A stretch of 58,603 bases of DNA from Gammaproteobacteria bacterium (GTDB taxonomy: Bacteria > Pseudomonadota > Gammaproteobacteria > Pseudomonadales > Azotimanducaceae), in assembly GCA_028821125.1 (NCBI GenBank), contig JAPPHD010000107.1:1-58603 (forward strand), in the 5' to 3' direction. Below the pieces are notes generated by a model. The model searched no databases. It was not told the DNA's origin and worked only from the letters and a program-made list of their open reading frames with translations. Below, piece by piece: positions 7,143-16,203 of the stretch. How positions within the stretch are numbered: the first letter of the stretch is position 1; the number at the start of each line of letters is the position of its first letter. Position numbers and translations under genes: made by a program.

Positions 7143-8506
7143 TGAGGATTCGCCTCGGTCTTTCTGCGGCTCAGCGTACTTTGTCGCGCTCCCATCGACT
7201 CCACCATCCGGTCCCGCCAGGCGCGGAACTGGCCGCGCATGGACACTTCGCTGGTGCCGTTGTATTCGCCGGCGATGTCGGTCTCCACGGCGGGGTCGTG
7301 GTTGCGGTGCAGGCTGACCCAGTCGTTGCCGGAAGCGGCCAGGCCCTGCTGGATCGAGCGATAGCAGTGCAGGTCGTCGTGCCCCACCACCGAGGTGGGT
7401 GCATTGATCAGGCGGCTGTAGGTCAGGGTGCGCTCGAGCAGGTGGTCGGTGGCGCCGGCCAGGCGGAACGTCCAGCTCTCGAGGACGGTCCTGTTGGCTG
7501 CCAGGGGCCGGGCCACCCGAATCGCCTGGATGGCGCCCTTGATGGTGAGGCTGGGGAAATAGACGGTGTTGTGCCGGTTGATCGAGAGGATCTCCCGGGC
7601 GCGCTCCTCGCCGTAAGCGCTTGTCAGGGCCTCGAAATAACCGGGAATCTGCGAGTAGGCGGAATGAATGGAAAAATGCACGCCGCTGTAGCTGTGCCCG
7701 TTGGGGTAGATCTTCACACCCATGTCGTCGAAGAACTTGTAATTCGAAACGAAGGGCTCGAACTGCTCGACAACCATGGGCTTGGGTGTGTCCTCCGGCA
7801 AGCCCATGGCCGCCCAGACGTCCCGGGCGGTGCCCGCCGAGGACTGGTGCGCCACCATGGGGTGCATGGTGTCGTTCAGGTTCTCGACGAACATCTTCCA
7901 GTTGCAGTCGTGCATGTAGCGCAGCACGCCGCCGGCCACCTCGAGCCGGCCCTCGGGCGAGCGGTCGGCCATGTTGTCGATGGAAGACAGCGACTCTCCG
8001 AAGTAGTCGTGGAACGGCAGGCCCCGATCGCTCAGTTTCGCGAAAACGAAGCCGCGGTAGTTCTCGACATTGGCGACGCGCACCACGCCCGAGTACGCCT
8101 CGGATTGCTTGAGCCCGGTGCCTTCGTAGCCGCCAGCCACGGGAATCGCCCGTACGCTGCCGTCGAAACGGTAGGTCCAGCCGTGGTAAGGGCAGCGGAT
8201 CGCGGACTTGAGGTTGCCGGCCGGAGCGCTCAACAGCCTCGTGCCCTTGTGCGCGCAGCGGTTCATCAGCACGTTCACCTCGCCGCCGGTGTCGCGGATG
8301 AGGATAACGGGCTGCAGCCCGATGTCCGCGGTGATGTAGTCCCCCGGGTTCGGCACCTGCGAGTCGTGGCCGACGTAGATCCAGGTGGTGGGCCACAGGT
8401 GCCGCATCTCCAGCTCGAAGATCTCCTGGTCGATGTACAGGTCCCGGTGCACCGCATCGTCGCGCACCAGGGCGGCGACGGCATCGGGATTATCGGTGTA
8501 GCCCAT
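7139..8506 (-). CDS. Rieske non-heme iron dioxygenase alpha (large) subunit
   Basis: The 455-residue protein carries the Rieske [2Fe-2S] ligands Cys84-x-His86 and Cys105-x2-His108, and the mononuclear-iron motif Asp212, His215, His220 (DTMHPMVAH). This is the catalytic subunit that inserts O2 into an aromatic or related ring. The beta gene follows with a 4-bp overlap. No ferredoxin or reductase gene is near, so electron-transfer partners must be encoded elsewhere. The substrate is not readable from sequence. It lies 98 bp downstream of the aminotransferase gene. Confidence 0.92.
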   Translation of the reverse strand: MGYTDNPDAVAALVRDDAVHRDLYIDQEIFELEMRHLWPTTWIYVGHDSQVPNPGDYITADIGLQPVILIRDTGGEVNVLMNRCAHKGTRLLSAPAGNLKSAIRCPYHGWTYRFDGSVRAIPVAGGYEGTGLKQSEAYSGVVRVANVENYRGFVFAKLSDRGLPFHDYFGESLSSIDNMADRSPEGRLEVAGGVLRYMHDCNWKMFVENLNDTMHPMVAHQSSAGTARDVWAAMGLPEDTPKPMVVEQFEPFVSNYKFFDDMGVKIYPNGHSYSGVHFSIHSAYSQIPGYFEALTSAYGEERAREILSINRHNTVYFPSLTIKGAIQAIRVARPLAANRTVLESWTFRLAGATDHLLERTLTYSRLINAPTSVVGHDDLHCYRSIQQGLAASGNDWVSLHRNHDPAVETDIAGEYNGTSEVSMRGQFRAWRDRMVESMGARQSTLSRRKTEANPQ

Positions 8507-8604
8507 CGGAAGGCCTCCGGCTCATCGGCAATTCCTTGCGTATCGGTATTTCATGGCGAATCGCGGCAAACATCAACCGGGGACGGAATCCGCGCGGCCA
8601 GGGA

Positions 8605-9738
8605 TCATTGCGCGCCTTGTGCAGGCTGCGATGCCGCCGACACAGGAGCTGCGGGCTCTTCCTGTCCCATGTAATCGGCCAGGGCGGCCAGAACAGCCTC
8701 GTTTTCGTGATCCAGGCCCACCGTTATGCGCAGCAGTTCGTCGTTGGCGGCGGCGGGGCGCGGGATGATGCCGCGCTGTATCAGGAAGGCGGCGGCGCCG
8801 GCGCCGGACCTGCCGCTCTCCTTCGGAAACCGGATGAGGTAGAAATTGGCGACGCTCGGCGCCATGGTCAGGCCCATGGCGGCGATGGCATCCGCAATGC
8901 GCAAGAGCCAGGCGCTGTTGTGCCGCCGTGCCCGATCCACGTGGCCGGTGTCGCGGATCGCCGCGGCAGCGGCCACCAGGGCCGGGCCGTTGGTGTTGAA
9001 CGGCGTGCGGATGCGCTGCACCGTATCCACCACGTTCGGCGGGCAGTAGGCCCAGCCGATGCGCAGCGAGGCCAGGCCGTGGATCTTCGAGAAGGTGCGG
9101 GTCATGACCGTGTTGCCGCCGGCATCGACCAGGGAGGCGCCGCTGTCGTAGTCCTTCCGGTCGACGTATTCGGCATAGGCGCCGTCGATCACTAGAAGGC
9201 AATCGGGCGGCAGGCCGCTGCGCAGCCGGCGCAGTTCCTGGCCGGTCATGTAGGTGCCCGTGGGGTTGTTCGGATTGGCGATGACGCACAGCCGCGACTT
9301 TTCCGTTGCCGAATCGATCAGGGCCTGCACGTCGATGCGCCACTCCCGCTCCGGGGCGACGACGGGATTTCCACCCTGGGCGAGGCAGTGAATCCGCACC
9401 ATCTCGAAGCTGTTTTCGCTGATCAGGAAGTCATCGCCGGGCTGCAGGTAGGCGCGGGCCATCAGCAAAATCAGTTCATCCGAGCCGTTGCCGCAGACGA
9501 TGCGCTCGGGGTCGAGGCCATGAACCTCGCCTATGGCGCGGCGCAGTTCCGCCTGCGACCCGTCCGGATACCGGTTGATCTGCCCCACCGCCTCTCGGTA
9601 AGCCGCCAGCGCCGCCGGGCTCGGCCCATGGGAGGACTCGTTCGCCGACAGCTTGGTGGGGTTCTCCATGCCTTCAATGGCGCGCTGCCCCTGTTCGTAG
9701 GGCCTGAGCCTGGAAACACCCGGAGCTGGTTTGAGCAT
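8605..9738 (-). CDS. hisC: PLP-dependent aminotransferase, histidinol-phosphate aminotransferase family
   Basis: The 377-residue protein has the class I/II fold: NPNNPTG at 155-161, DGAYAEY at 185-191, and the PLP Schiff-base Lys218 in TFSKIHGLASLRIGW. The sequence is of the HisC type. It sits with a Rieske dioxygenase and a divergent RidA gene rather than with his genes, so it may be a HisC paralogue acting on an aromatic amino acid of the catabolic pathway. The C-terminal 20 residues are Ala/Gln-rich and probably disordered. Confidence 0.85.
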   Translation of the reverse strand: MLKPAPGVSRLRPYEQGQRAIEGMENPTKLSANESSHGPSPAALAAYREAVGQINRYPDGSQAELRRAIGEVHGLDPERIVCGNGSDELILLMARAYLQPGDDFLISENSFEMVRIHCLAQGGNPVVAPEREWRIDVQALIDSATEKSRLCVIANPNNPTGTYMTGQELRRLRSGLPPDCLLVIDGAYAEYVDRKDYDSGASLVDAGGNTVMTRTFSKIHGLASLRIGWAYCPPNVVDTVQRIRTPFNTNGPALVAAAAAIRDTGHVDRARRHNSAWLLRIADAIAAMGLTMAPSVANFYLIRFPKESGRSGAGAAAFLIQRGIIPRPAAANDELLRITVGLDHENEAVLAALADYMGQEEPAAPVSAASQPAQGAQ

Positions 9739-9861
9739 CTCGATGCGGTCCTTTTCCTGTACGGCCGATCGGGCACGGCAACCCCGGGCGGGTCGGCAGG
9801 AACGATTCGTGCGTGGCCCCGGCTATGCAAGGGCCGTCCGATCGAATATCTTAGGCTGGTG

Positions 9862-9879
9862 TATTTTACACGTAAAGTA
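9862..9879. promoter_or_regulatory. Imperfect palindrome around TTTAC-AC-GTAAA, probable operator
   Basis: TATTTTAC-AC-GTAAAGTA is an 18-bp dyad with one mismatch per arm and a perfect 5-bp core. It lies about 12 bp before the RidA start, in the 152-bp region between the divergent aminotransferase and RidA genes. Size and symmetry fit a MarR-family site, and a MarR gene lies two genes downstream. Autoregulation is inferred, not shown. Confidence 0.5.
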
Positions 9880-9890
9880 TAGGTGCGGGC

Positions 9891-10289
9891 ATGGACGACA
9901 GGGCCATCCAGCCGCCCGGCTGGGCGCGGCCGAAGGGGTATGCGAACGGCATGGTGGCCGAGGGCCGGCTGCTGGTTACCGGGGGTCTGGTCGGCTGGGA
10001 CGAGCAGGAACGATTCAGGAGCGACGACTTCGTCGACCAGGTTCGCCAGACGCTTTCCAACACGGTGCAGGTGCTTGCCAGCGGCGGCGCTGCCCCTGAG
10101 CATATTGTGCGCATGACCTGGTACATCATCGACAAGCAGGAGTACCTGAGGCGCCGGCGGGAAGTCGGAGCCGTCTATCGGGAGACCATCGGGCGGCACT
10201 TTCCGGCCATGGCGGTGGTGGAGGTGGCGGCGCTGCTGGAGGACCGCGCGAAGGTGGAGATCGAAACAACCGCGGTGATCCCGGCGTGA
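9891..10289 (+). CDS. RidA/YjgF-family enamine-imine deaminase
   Basis: This 132-residue protein matches the RidA trimer family in length and in the pattern of GYANGMVAEGRLLVTGGLVGWD, a central VRMTWYIID strand, and a C-terminal ALLEDRAKVEIETTAVIP ending. RidA proteins hydrolyse reactive enamines and imines released by PLP enzymes, and a PLP aminotransferase is encoded divergently. I could not confirm the catalytic arginine of canonical RidA in the last third, so it could be a catabolic subgroup member. Confidence 0.85.
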   Translation: MDDRAIQPPGWARPKGYANGMVAEGRLLVTGGLVGWDEQERFRSDDFVDQVRQTLSNTVQVLASGGAAPEHIVRMTWYIIDKQEYLRRRREVGAVYRETIGRHFPAMAVVEVAALLEDRAKVEIETTAVIPA

Positions 10290-10385
10290 ATGCGGGCCGT
10301 GCAGGGTCGCTCGAGACAGCGGGGCGGACGCGGCGATGAACGCGGGCTGCGCAGGATTGCTCGGGACCCAGGTTCGGAAGCGGCG
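10287..10385 (+). repeat. Short imperfect direct repeats between RidA and MarR genes
   Basis: The element TGAATGCGGGCCGTGCAGGG (10287 onward) recurs as TGAACGCGGGCTGCGCAGGA at about 10336. A shorter third copy, GGCGATGAACGCCGG, overlaps the MarR start. This is probably a small local duplication; no gene is visible in it. Confidence 0.4.
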
Positions 10386-10901
10386 ATGAACGCCGGTCTC
10401 AAGGAGTCGGAGGACAGCAAACGGGCCCTACGGGCCTGGGTGCAATTGCTGAAGACCGCCAAGCGCATCGAGAGCGAGGTGGCCAGCCACTTCGCCAACC
10501 AGCACAATACCTCGCTGTCGAGATTCGATGTGCTGGCCAACCTGGAGCGCTCGCCGGGCCACGCCACCGGCACCTCGCAGCTATCGAAAATGCTGCTGGC
10601 TTCCCGGGGCAACATCACCCGGCTTTTGGACCGGATGGAGAACGACGCGCTCATTCGCCGCGAACCCCACCCCGGCGACCGGCGCATCAGCGAAGTGCGC
10701 ATGACCGCCGCCGGCGAGGCGCTGTTCGCCCGGCTGGCGCCGGACCACGAAGGCTGGGCCCAGGAGATATTCGGCGCGCTGACCGAGGCGGAACTGGACG
10801 ACCTGATCGCCATGCTCCGCAAGTTGAGGGTGCGCCTGGACGAAGTGCCGAAATCCCGGCCCGGGATTGCCCGCCGTCCCGAACCGCGACAGGAGGATTG
10901 A
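10386..10901 (+). CDS. MarR-family transcriptional regulator
   Basis: The protein, 171 residues from the ATG at 10386, has the MarR winged helix: LSRFDVLANLERSPG, SQLSKMLLASRGNITRLLDRM as recognition helix, then the wing RREPHPGDRRISEVRMT. MarR proteins repress catabolic operons and release DNA on binding an aromatic ligand or acyl-CoA. A reading that extends 32 codons upstream crosses short repeats and looks non-coding. The stop overlaps the thioesterase ribosome-binding region. It is the obvious candidate regulator of this cluster. Confidence 0.88.
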   Translation: MNAGLKESEDSKRALRAWVQLLKTAKRIESEVASHFANQHNTSLSRFDVLANLERSPGHATGTSQLSKMLLASRGNITRLLDRMENDALIRREPHPGDRRISEVRMTAAGEALFARLAPDHEGWAQEIFGALTEAELDDLIAMLRKLRVRLDEVPKSRPGIARRPEPRQED

Positions 10902-10903
10902 AC

Positions 10904-11329
10904 ATGCTGGTGTACTACCGCGAGCGGACCGTCGCCTGGGGCGAATCCGATCCGTTCGGGCTCGTCTATTTCCCGCGCATGCTGGCCTGGTTCAACGATG
11001 CGGAACACGAGTTTTTCGCCCAGGCCGGCTACCCGTTGACCCGAATGGTGGCGGAGGATCGCACGGCGTTCGTGATGGGGCGGGTGAATTTCGAGTTCGT
11101 CGGCCCGGCGGGTTACGGAGAGAAGATCGTCACGCGGCTCGCGGTGAAGGAAATCACCCGGTCGACGGTGACCTGGGACTGCAGCGCGCGCCGGGCGGAC
11201 AAGGCGCTCGTGACCCGGGGGACGGCGACCAGGGTCTACGCCCGCATCCAGGAGAACGGCGAACTGAAGGCCAAGCCGATTCCCGACAGCATCCGCGCGC
11301 TGCTCGGCGGGTCGGCCAACGATGGGTGA
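10904..11329 (+). CDS. Acyl-CoA thioesterase, 4-hydroxybenzoyl-CoA thioesterase/YbgC hotdog family
   Basis: The protein is 141 residues. The motif WGESDPFGLVYFPRMLAWF resembles the catalytic loop of the family, where an aspartate (here in ESDPFG) activates water. It would hydrolyse an acyl-CoA to free acid plus CoA. The ATG at 10904 is preferred over a TTG six bases upstream because AGGAGGA (10891-10897) lies at ideal spacing. The gene follows MarR immediately and precedes the ThDP enzyme by 3 bp, forming a RidA-MarR-thioesterase-ThDP operon. Confidence 0.85.
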   Translation: MLVYYRERTVAWGESDPFGLVYFPRMLAWFNDAEHEFFAQAGYPLTRMVAEDRTAFVMGRVNFEFVGPAGYGEKIVTRLAVKEITRSTVTWDCSARRADKALVTRGTATRVYARIQENGELKAKPIPDSIRALLGGSANDG

Positions 11330-11332
11330 CTC

Positions 11333-12958
11333 ATGCATGAGATGAGCGGGGCCGACGCGCTGCTGGCCCAGATCCTCGCGAATGGAACAGACACCATCTA
11401 TGGCCTGCCCGGCGGGCAACTCGATCATTTTTTCGATTCGATGCACCGGGCCGGCAACCGCATCCGGTTCATCGGCAGCCGCCACGAGCAGGGCGCCGCC
11501 TACATGGCCCTCGGCCATGCGCGTTCCACCGGCAACCCGGGCGTCTACTGCGTGGTGCCCGGGCCGGGCGTGCTGAATACGGCCGCCGCGCTCTGCACCG
11601 CCTACGCCACCAACGCGCCGGTGCTGTGCCTGACCGGCCAGATCCCGAGCGAGGGCCTCGGGCGGGGCATCGGCTATCTGCACGAACTGCCGGACCAGTT
11701 GGCGACGCTGTCGACCCTGACCCGCGCATCGGAGCGCATCATGACGCCGGAAGCGGCCCCGGACGCCGTCAACGAGGCGTTCCGGCGCATGCTGGGCGGC
11801 CGGCAGGGCCCGGTATCGCTCGAGATGCCGATGGACATCATGGCGCGGAAGGGCCGGGTGAAGCTGCTGCCGCCGGCTTCCGTGCCCCCCGCCGGCGATG
11901 TGGATCCGGAGGCGGCTGCCGCCGCCGCGCGCATGATGGCGAAATCCAGGGCGCCCATGATCGTCGCCGGCGGCGGCGCCATTGGCGCACGTGAAGAACT
12001 CAACGAACTGGCGGAGCGCCTGCAGGCGCCGGTGGTGACCTTCCGCAACGGGCGGGGAATCGTTTCCGACCGCAGCTACCTCTCGCAGAACCTGGTGGCC
12101 GGGTACGAACTCTGGCGAACCGCCGACCTCGTCATCGGCATCGGCAGCCGCATGGAGCAGCAGTACCTGCACTGGGGCATACGCGAGGGCAGGGGGGTGA
12201 TCCGCATCGACATCGACCCGGAGGAATTCGCCCGCCACGCGGCCCCGGACGTGGCGCTGAACTGCGATGCCGGGGTGGCCATCGCGGCAATCCTGGGCGC
12301 TCTCGACGCAATCGCCGGAACGCGGCCGTCCCGGGAAGGCGAATTGGCCGCCCTGAAGGATTCCGTGCGCAAGCGAATCGAGAAAGTGCAACCCCAGGTC
12401 GCCTACCTGGATGCGATCCGCGATGCGCTTCCGGACGACGGCTTCCTGGTCGATGAGATCACCCAGGTCGGCTATGCCTCGTGGTACGCCTTCCCGGTGT
12501 ACGAACCCCGGCACCTGGTCACGAGCGGTTACCAGGGAACGCTGGGCTACGGCTACGCGACGGCACTCGGTGTGAAGGCCGCCAACCCCGACAAGCCCGT
12601 GGTCAACCTTGCCGGCGACGGCGGCTTTCTCTACACCTCGAACGAGATGGCCACCGCCGCCCAGTACAACATCGGCCTGGTGACGGTGCTGTTCAACAAT
12701 AACAAGTTCCAGAACGTGCAGCGTCAGCAGCGGGATTGGTTCGGCGGGCGCATCATCGGCTCGGATCTGAAGAACCCGGATTTCATCGCGTACGGCGAGA
12801 GCTTCGGCATTAGCAGTTCACGGGTCGATACCCCGGAGGCCCTGCGCAACGAACTCGCCCGCTACCTGGCACGCGACGAGCCGGGCCTGATCGAGGTGCC
12901 GGTCGGCGACATGGCGTCGCCGTGGGAGTTCATCATCAGGGAGCCGCTGTTTGCATAG
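11333..12958 (+). CDS. Thiamine-diphosphate-dependent enzyme, acetolactate synthase/decarboxylase family
   Basis: The 541-residue protein has three ThDP domains: the Pyr domain with catalytic Glu52 (RHEQGAAYMA), a central domain with GGGAIGAREEL, and the PP domain with the metal/ThDP motif GDGG at 428 running to NNN at 455-457. It could be a 2-keto-acid decarboxylase, an acyloin synthase or an acetolactate-synthase homologue. A keto acid would be the logical product of the divergent aminotransferase. The last 26 codons recur as fragments at 24751 and 26225 next to IS91 remnants. The gene itself looks intact. Confidence 0.87.
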   Translation: MHEMSGADALLAQILANGTDTIYGLPGGQLDHFFDSMHRAGNRIRFIGSRHEQGAAYMALGHARSTGNPGVYCVVPGPGVLNTAAALCTAYATNAPVLCLTGQIPSEGLGRGIGYLHELPDQLATLSTLTRASERIMTPEAAPDAVNEAFRRMLGGRQGPVSLEMPMDIMARKGRVKLLPPASVPPAGDVDPEAAAAAARMMAKSRAPMIVAGGGAIGAREELNELAERLQAPVVTFRNGRGIVSDRSYLSQNLVAGYELWRTADLVIGIGSRMEQQYLHWGIREGRGVIRIDIDPEEFARHAAPDVALNCDAGVAIAAILGALDAIAGTRPSREGELAALKDSVRKRIEKVQPQVAYLDAIRDALPDDGFLVDEITQVGYASWYAFPVYEPRHLVTSGYQGTLGYGYATALGVKAANPDKPVVNLAGDGGFLYTSNEMATAAQYNIGLVTVLFNNNKFQNVQRQQRDWFGGRIIGSDLKNPDFIAYGESFGISSSRVDTPEALRNELARYLARDEPGLIEVPVGDMASPWEFIIREPLFA

Positions 12959-13006
12959 CGCTGCTTTGTTATCGCTCGCCCGGCAGCCCTGGTTGCTCAC
13001 CAACGA

Positions 13007-13340
13007 TTGAACTTCGCTCGCTTCCAAGGCGTGTTCGCCCCAAACTGCAAGCACCGCGAGCGCGTCGTACCCAACCGCAGCACCGAGAAAGTCAAGACCG
13101 ATAAGCCCTTTGCACCGATGAAGTGGATGCAGCGTCTGCAACGTTCATTCGCTATCGACATCGACGCCTGCTCGAAATGTGGCGGCAAGTTGCGTGTAAT
13201 CGGTTGCATCGAAGACTCCGACGTCATCGCCACCATCCCCGAACCTATTCGAACACGAGAGGCGGCCGAGCCGTCACAGCCGCGAGCGCCGCCTCCGCGT
13301 TCGAAGTTCCTCGGCACTCAGAACCAGGACGAGTTGTTTC
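13007..13340 (+). pseudogene. IS91-like transposase, C-terminal remnant
   Basis: The reading VFAPNCKHRERVVP, then KWMQRLQRSFAIDIDACSKC and GGKLRVIGCIEDSDVIATI, is the C-terminal end of IS91-family HUH (Y2) transposases, including their CxxCGG zinc knuckle. The HUH and tyrosine region is missing, so the piece is inactive. It lies 48 bp beyond the ThDP-enzyme stop. A second, more decayed copy lies at 24546-24750. Downstream it runs into the 3'-end repeat at 13283. Confidence 0.75.
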
Positions 13341-13513
13341 AGAACTTTTCCCGACACTCACCTGCGACCGAATCGCGGAAAACTCCACTCCACACCCCTG
13401 ATCGCTTCCATCTCTCCGCTCGCGACCGGTGCATGTCCAGCGCGCTCAGGCTCCCAACCGGCGAAATCTCCATCGCCATACGCTCAGATCGCCAGGTTTC
13501 GGGCGGTTATTCT
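13283..13513 (+). repeat. IS91-like 3' end, copy 1
   Basis: This ~230-bp stretch recurs nearly colinearly at 25904-26135 and, for its last ~140 bp, at 27145-27284. Shared landmarks are CACTCAGAACCAGGAC (less exact at the first base in copy 2), CGCTCAGGCTCCCA and CCGGCGAAATCTCCATCGCC. It directly follows the transposase remnant, so it is probably the replication-origin end of the element. Confidence 0.7.
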
Positions 13514-13539
13514 TCCTATGCTCCGACGCCTGACCCGTG

Positions 13540-13692
13540 CACAGCTTCCGTTCCCTGCTACGGGACCTGGCTACCGTTACGAAGAACCCCGTGGCGCCCC
13601 GTCTGCCCGGCACCGAATCCTTCGACGTCCTCGCCCGACCCGACGACATGCAGCGCCAAGCCTTCCGGTTGCTCGGCGTGCGACTGCAATAG
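13540..13692 (+). pseudogene. C-terminal scrap of a second transposase (IS1634/IS4-like?)
   Basis: An open stretch of 50 codons reads HSFRSLLRDLATVTKNPVAP and ends MQRQAFRLLGVRLQ before TAG. The pattern resembles the C-terminus of IS1634/IS4-type DDE transposases. No upstream part is present. Family assignment is from memory of the motif and is uncertain. Confidence 0.4.
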
Positions 13693-13931
13693 TGTACTCA
13701 GTAACGACCGGCTAGAAATCCGTGATTTCGAGAAAGATCAATAGGTTATATCGAGTCGACTCTAAAAAGTTCAGGATAGTCGCCGAATTGGCGGCGGCCT
13801 GAGACGGTAGGTCCGGCCCGCGTGTTCAGACTCAAGCAGTTCTCGATTTTGCAACCAATAAAGAACGGCGCGAGTTGTCGGTATCCTTGCCTGAAAGTAC
13901 TATTCCGCGACTCGAAATTGGCGACGGAGCG
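13693..13931. other. Gap between transposase scrap and DUF262 gene
   Basis: About 240 bp without a supported gene. It is less GC-rich than the catabolic region and includes A/T-rich stretches around 13740-13765 and 13840-13860 that could hold the promoter of the DUF262 operon. I see no clear palindrome. Confidence 0.4.
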
Positions 13932-15056
13932 ATGATGTCGAACGAAGTCCCTGCAAACCACGATAACGCCTCAACAGTCGAAGATGACGTTGAGGGACTG
14001 GACTCCGCGGTCGGATCGTGGGGCGATTACCCAATCGACGAGTTGCTCATTCGACATGACCACAGGACCGTCTATGACGTTCTGCGCCGGATAGAGCGCA
14101 ATTCCTACGTTATGAACCCAGACTTCCAGCGAGACTTCATCTGGCCCGAGGACAAGCAGAGCAAGCTCATTGAGTCTGTAATTATGCGGATACCCTTGCC
14201 TGTGTTTTACATGGCTGAAGATGAGCAAGGTAGAGCCATCGTGGTGGATGGCCTGCAACGGCTGTCAACCTTCAGAAACTATGTTGGTGACGGCTTTCGT
14301 TTGCGGCTTCCCGACCGGCCGGAATTGAACGGCCATCGGTTCTCGGAGTTGTCCACGAAGTTTCAGAATCGCGTGGAGGACTGCAACCTCATCTTCTACA
14401 TCATTGACGCCAAGGCCCCGCCTCGAGCGCGCTTGGACATCTTCGAGCGCGTGAACGGTGGGGAGCCGCTTACGCGCCAACAAATGCGAAACTGCCTTTT
14501 CATGGGTAATGCCACCCGCTTTCTAAAGGACGAAGCTACTTCGGATCTGTTTCTCGATGTGACTGGTGATAGCTTGAACTGGAGGACCATGAGAGACCGC
14601 GAATTCGTCAACCGTTTCTGTGCCTTCTCCGTACTTGGGGTCGACCAGTATCGGGGTGACATGGACGACTTCCTTGCGGCGACTCTGACACAAATGAACA
14701 AGATGCCAGAAGATGAAATGGATGAACTGTCGGAACGCTTCCGCCGCAGCCTCGCAAATAATCGACTCTTGTTTGATCGGCATTGCTTTCGGAAGTCCTT
14801 GGTGCAGCTAGAGGGGAGACGGAGCGTAATCAATGCCTCATTGTGGGATGTGATGTCCACGGGATTGTCTGGCCACTCGGAGGAGTCCGTGACGGCAAGC
14901 GCGGAAGAACTCAGGTGGGCTATGAGCGAACTCCTGCAGGACGAGGACTTCACCATTTCAATTACCTACGCCACCAACGACAGGGAGCGTGTTCGGCATA
15001 GATTCGCACAATCGACCGAGGTGTTGGAGGAAATCTTAGGTGTTCCAGAGAATTGA
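13932..15056 (+). CDS. DUF262-domain protein (ParB/GmrS-like), defence module gene 1
   Basis: The protein is about 374 residues from the ATG pair at 13932/13935; a TTG at 13875 is an alternative. The DUF262 hallmark DGLQRLSTF follows a NPDFQRDFIWPEDKQSKLIESVIMRIPLP-type region (split here for length), as in the nucleotide-hydrolysing, nuclease-associated half of GmrSD. The C-terminal half is helical without a recognisable HNH (DUF1524) domain. It overlaps the downstream ATPase gene by 17 bp. DUF262 proteins are common in phage-defence loci. The three-gene layout resembles the reported Menshen system as I remember it; this needs a profile search. Confidence 0.8.
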   Translation: MMSNEVPANHDNASTVEDDVEGLDSAVGSWGDYPIDELLIRHDHRTVYDVLRRIERNSYVMNPDFQRDFIWPEDKQSKLIESVIMRIPLPVFYMAEDEQGRAIVVDGLQRLSTFRNYVGDGFRLRLPDRPELNGHRFSELSTKFQNRVEDCNLIFYIIDAKAPPRARLDIFERVNGGEPLTRQQMRNCLFMGNATRFLKDEATSDLFLDVTGDSLNWRTMRDREFVNRFCAFSVLGVDQYRGDMDDFLAATLTQMNKMPEDEMDELSERFRRSLANNRLLFDRHCFRKSLVQLEGRRSVINASLWDVMSTGLSGHSEESVTASAEELRWAMSELLQDEDFTISITYATNDRERVRHRFAQSTEVLEEILGVPEN

Positions 15057-16200
15057 CCTTCTGCACTTCAAGTGCTTTGAGTTGCTGCGGCTGCCGCTGC
15101 GGTCGATCACGCTGCTTTCGGGTCTGAACGCGTCCGGTAAATCCTCCGTCATGCAAGCATTCGCGCTGTTTCATCAGACGGTGCGGGAGCACCTTTGGTC
15201 GCCGCGGTTAATGCTCAACGGCAGTGCGGTAAGACTCGGCACGGCAGGCGATGTCATCGATCATGTGAGCGGGGGCCGAGGCTGCGGCATCGGATTGCGG
15301 TACCTCGATACCGAGTTTCGGTGGGAGTTCTCTGCGGAGCGCTCAGACATGTCGCTGACCGTCACAAATGTCGTAGTTGACGAACGGCAGTATTTCGCCC
15401 CAGATGGCGAAATCATGGAACTTTATCAGTTGCTTCCGAAAGAGGAGGAAGTGGACGGTAGGGATCTGGTGTTGCGCTTGGACGAGCTGTCTTATCTGAC
15501 GGCCGAGCGAACGGGACCTCGCGACATCTATCCGTTGGAAGGGCGGGAGCATTTCGGTGTCGTTGGTGCAAAGGGCGAGCATGCAGTATCACTGATGTAC
15601 TCGCGAGGAGATGATCCAGTTATCGATGCCCTTGCGCTTCCCGGTACGCCGAAGACTGGGCTGCGGCAAGTTGGGGCTCGCATGGCGGCGTTTTTCCCGG
15701 GGTGCGAGCTTGAGGTTTCGCCGATACCGCGCGTCGACTCGCTAACCTTGGGAGTTCGAACGTCACCGCAGACGGACTTCCATCGACCAGGAAACACGGG
15801 CTTCGGGATCACGCAAGTCCTGCCCATCGCCGTATCATCGTTGTTCGCGAGGCGCGGTGACCTGCTCCTGATCGAAAACCCGGAAGTACACCTGCATCCC
15901 GCTGGTCAAGCCCTGATGGGTGAGTTCCTGACCGAAGTCGCAGCCGTTGGCGTACAGGTGGTGCTTGAGACTCACAGCGATCACTTGCTCAACGGTGTGC
16001 GTCGGGCCGTCAGACGAGGCGTACTCAAAGGGAACGACGCGGCGTTGCACTTCTTTCGGTCCCGGCGGGATGCCGAAGACGATGGCGGCGCGGTAGTGCT
16101 AAGTCCTCAGCTTGCGGACGACGGGAGCATCGACTACTGGCCAGACGGTTTCTTTGATCAGTTCGACAAAGATATGAACTACTTTGCGGGCTGGAGTTGA
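15040..16200 (+). CDS. AAA15/AAA21-type ATPase with DUF3696, defence module gene 2
   Basis: The 386-residue protein has Walker A GLNASGKSS near residue 31, Walker B LLLIENPEVHLHP, and a following VLETHSDHLLNGVRR switch region. The order is that of the OLD-like AAA15/21 ATPases, and the C-terminal part fits DUF3696. The GTG start at 15040 is supported by GGAGG eight bases upstream. It overlaps gene 1 by 17 bp and is followed 3 bp later by gene 3. In comparable defence systems the ATPase senses or transduces infection to an effector. Confidence 0.83.
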   Translation: MFQRIDLLHFKCFELLRLPLRSITLLSGLNASGKSSVMQAFALFHQTVREHLWSPRLMLNGSAVRLGTAGDVIDHVSGGRGCGIGLRYLDTEFRWEFSAERSDMSLTVTNVVVDERQYFAPDGEIMELYQLLPKEEEVDGRDLVLRLDELSYLTAERTGPRDIYPLEGREHFGVVGAKGEHAVSLMYSRGDDPVIDALALPGTPKTGLRQVGARMAAFFPGCELEVSPIPRVDSLTLGVRTSPQTDFHRPGNTGFGITQVLPIAVSSLFARRGDLLLIENPEVHLHPAGQALMGEFLTEVAAVGVQVVLETHSDHLLNGVRRAVRRGVLKGNDAALHFFRSRRDAEDDGGAVVLSPQLADDGSIDYWPDGFFDQFDKDMNYFAGWS

Positions 16201-16203
16201 GTT

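Noticed and set aside
10175-12514. 779-codon open frame on the minus strand
   Set aside because: It is antisense to MarR, thioesterase and ThDP-enzyme genes that have clear motifs; GC-rich codon bias opens the opposite strand.
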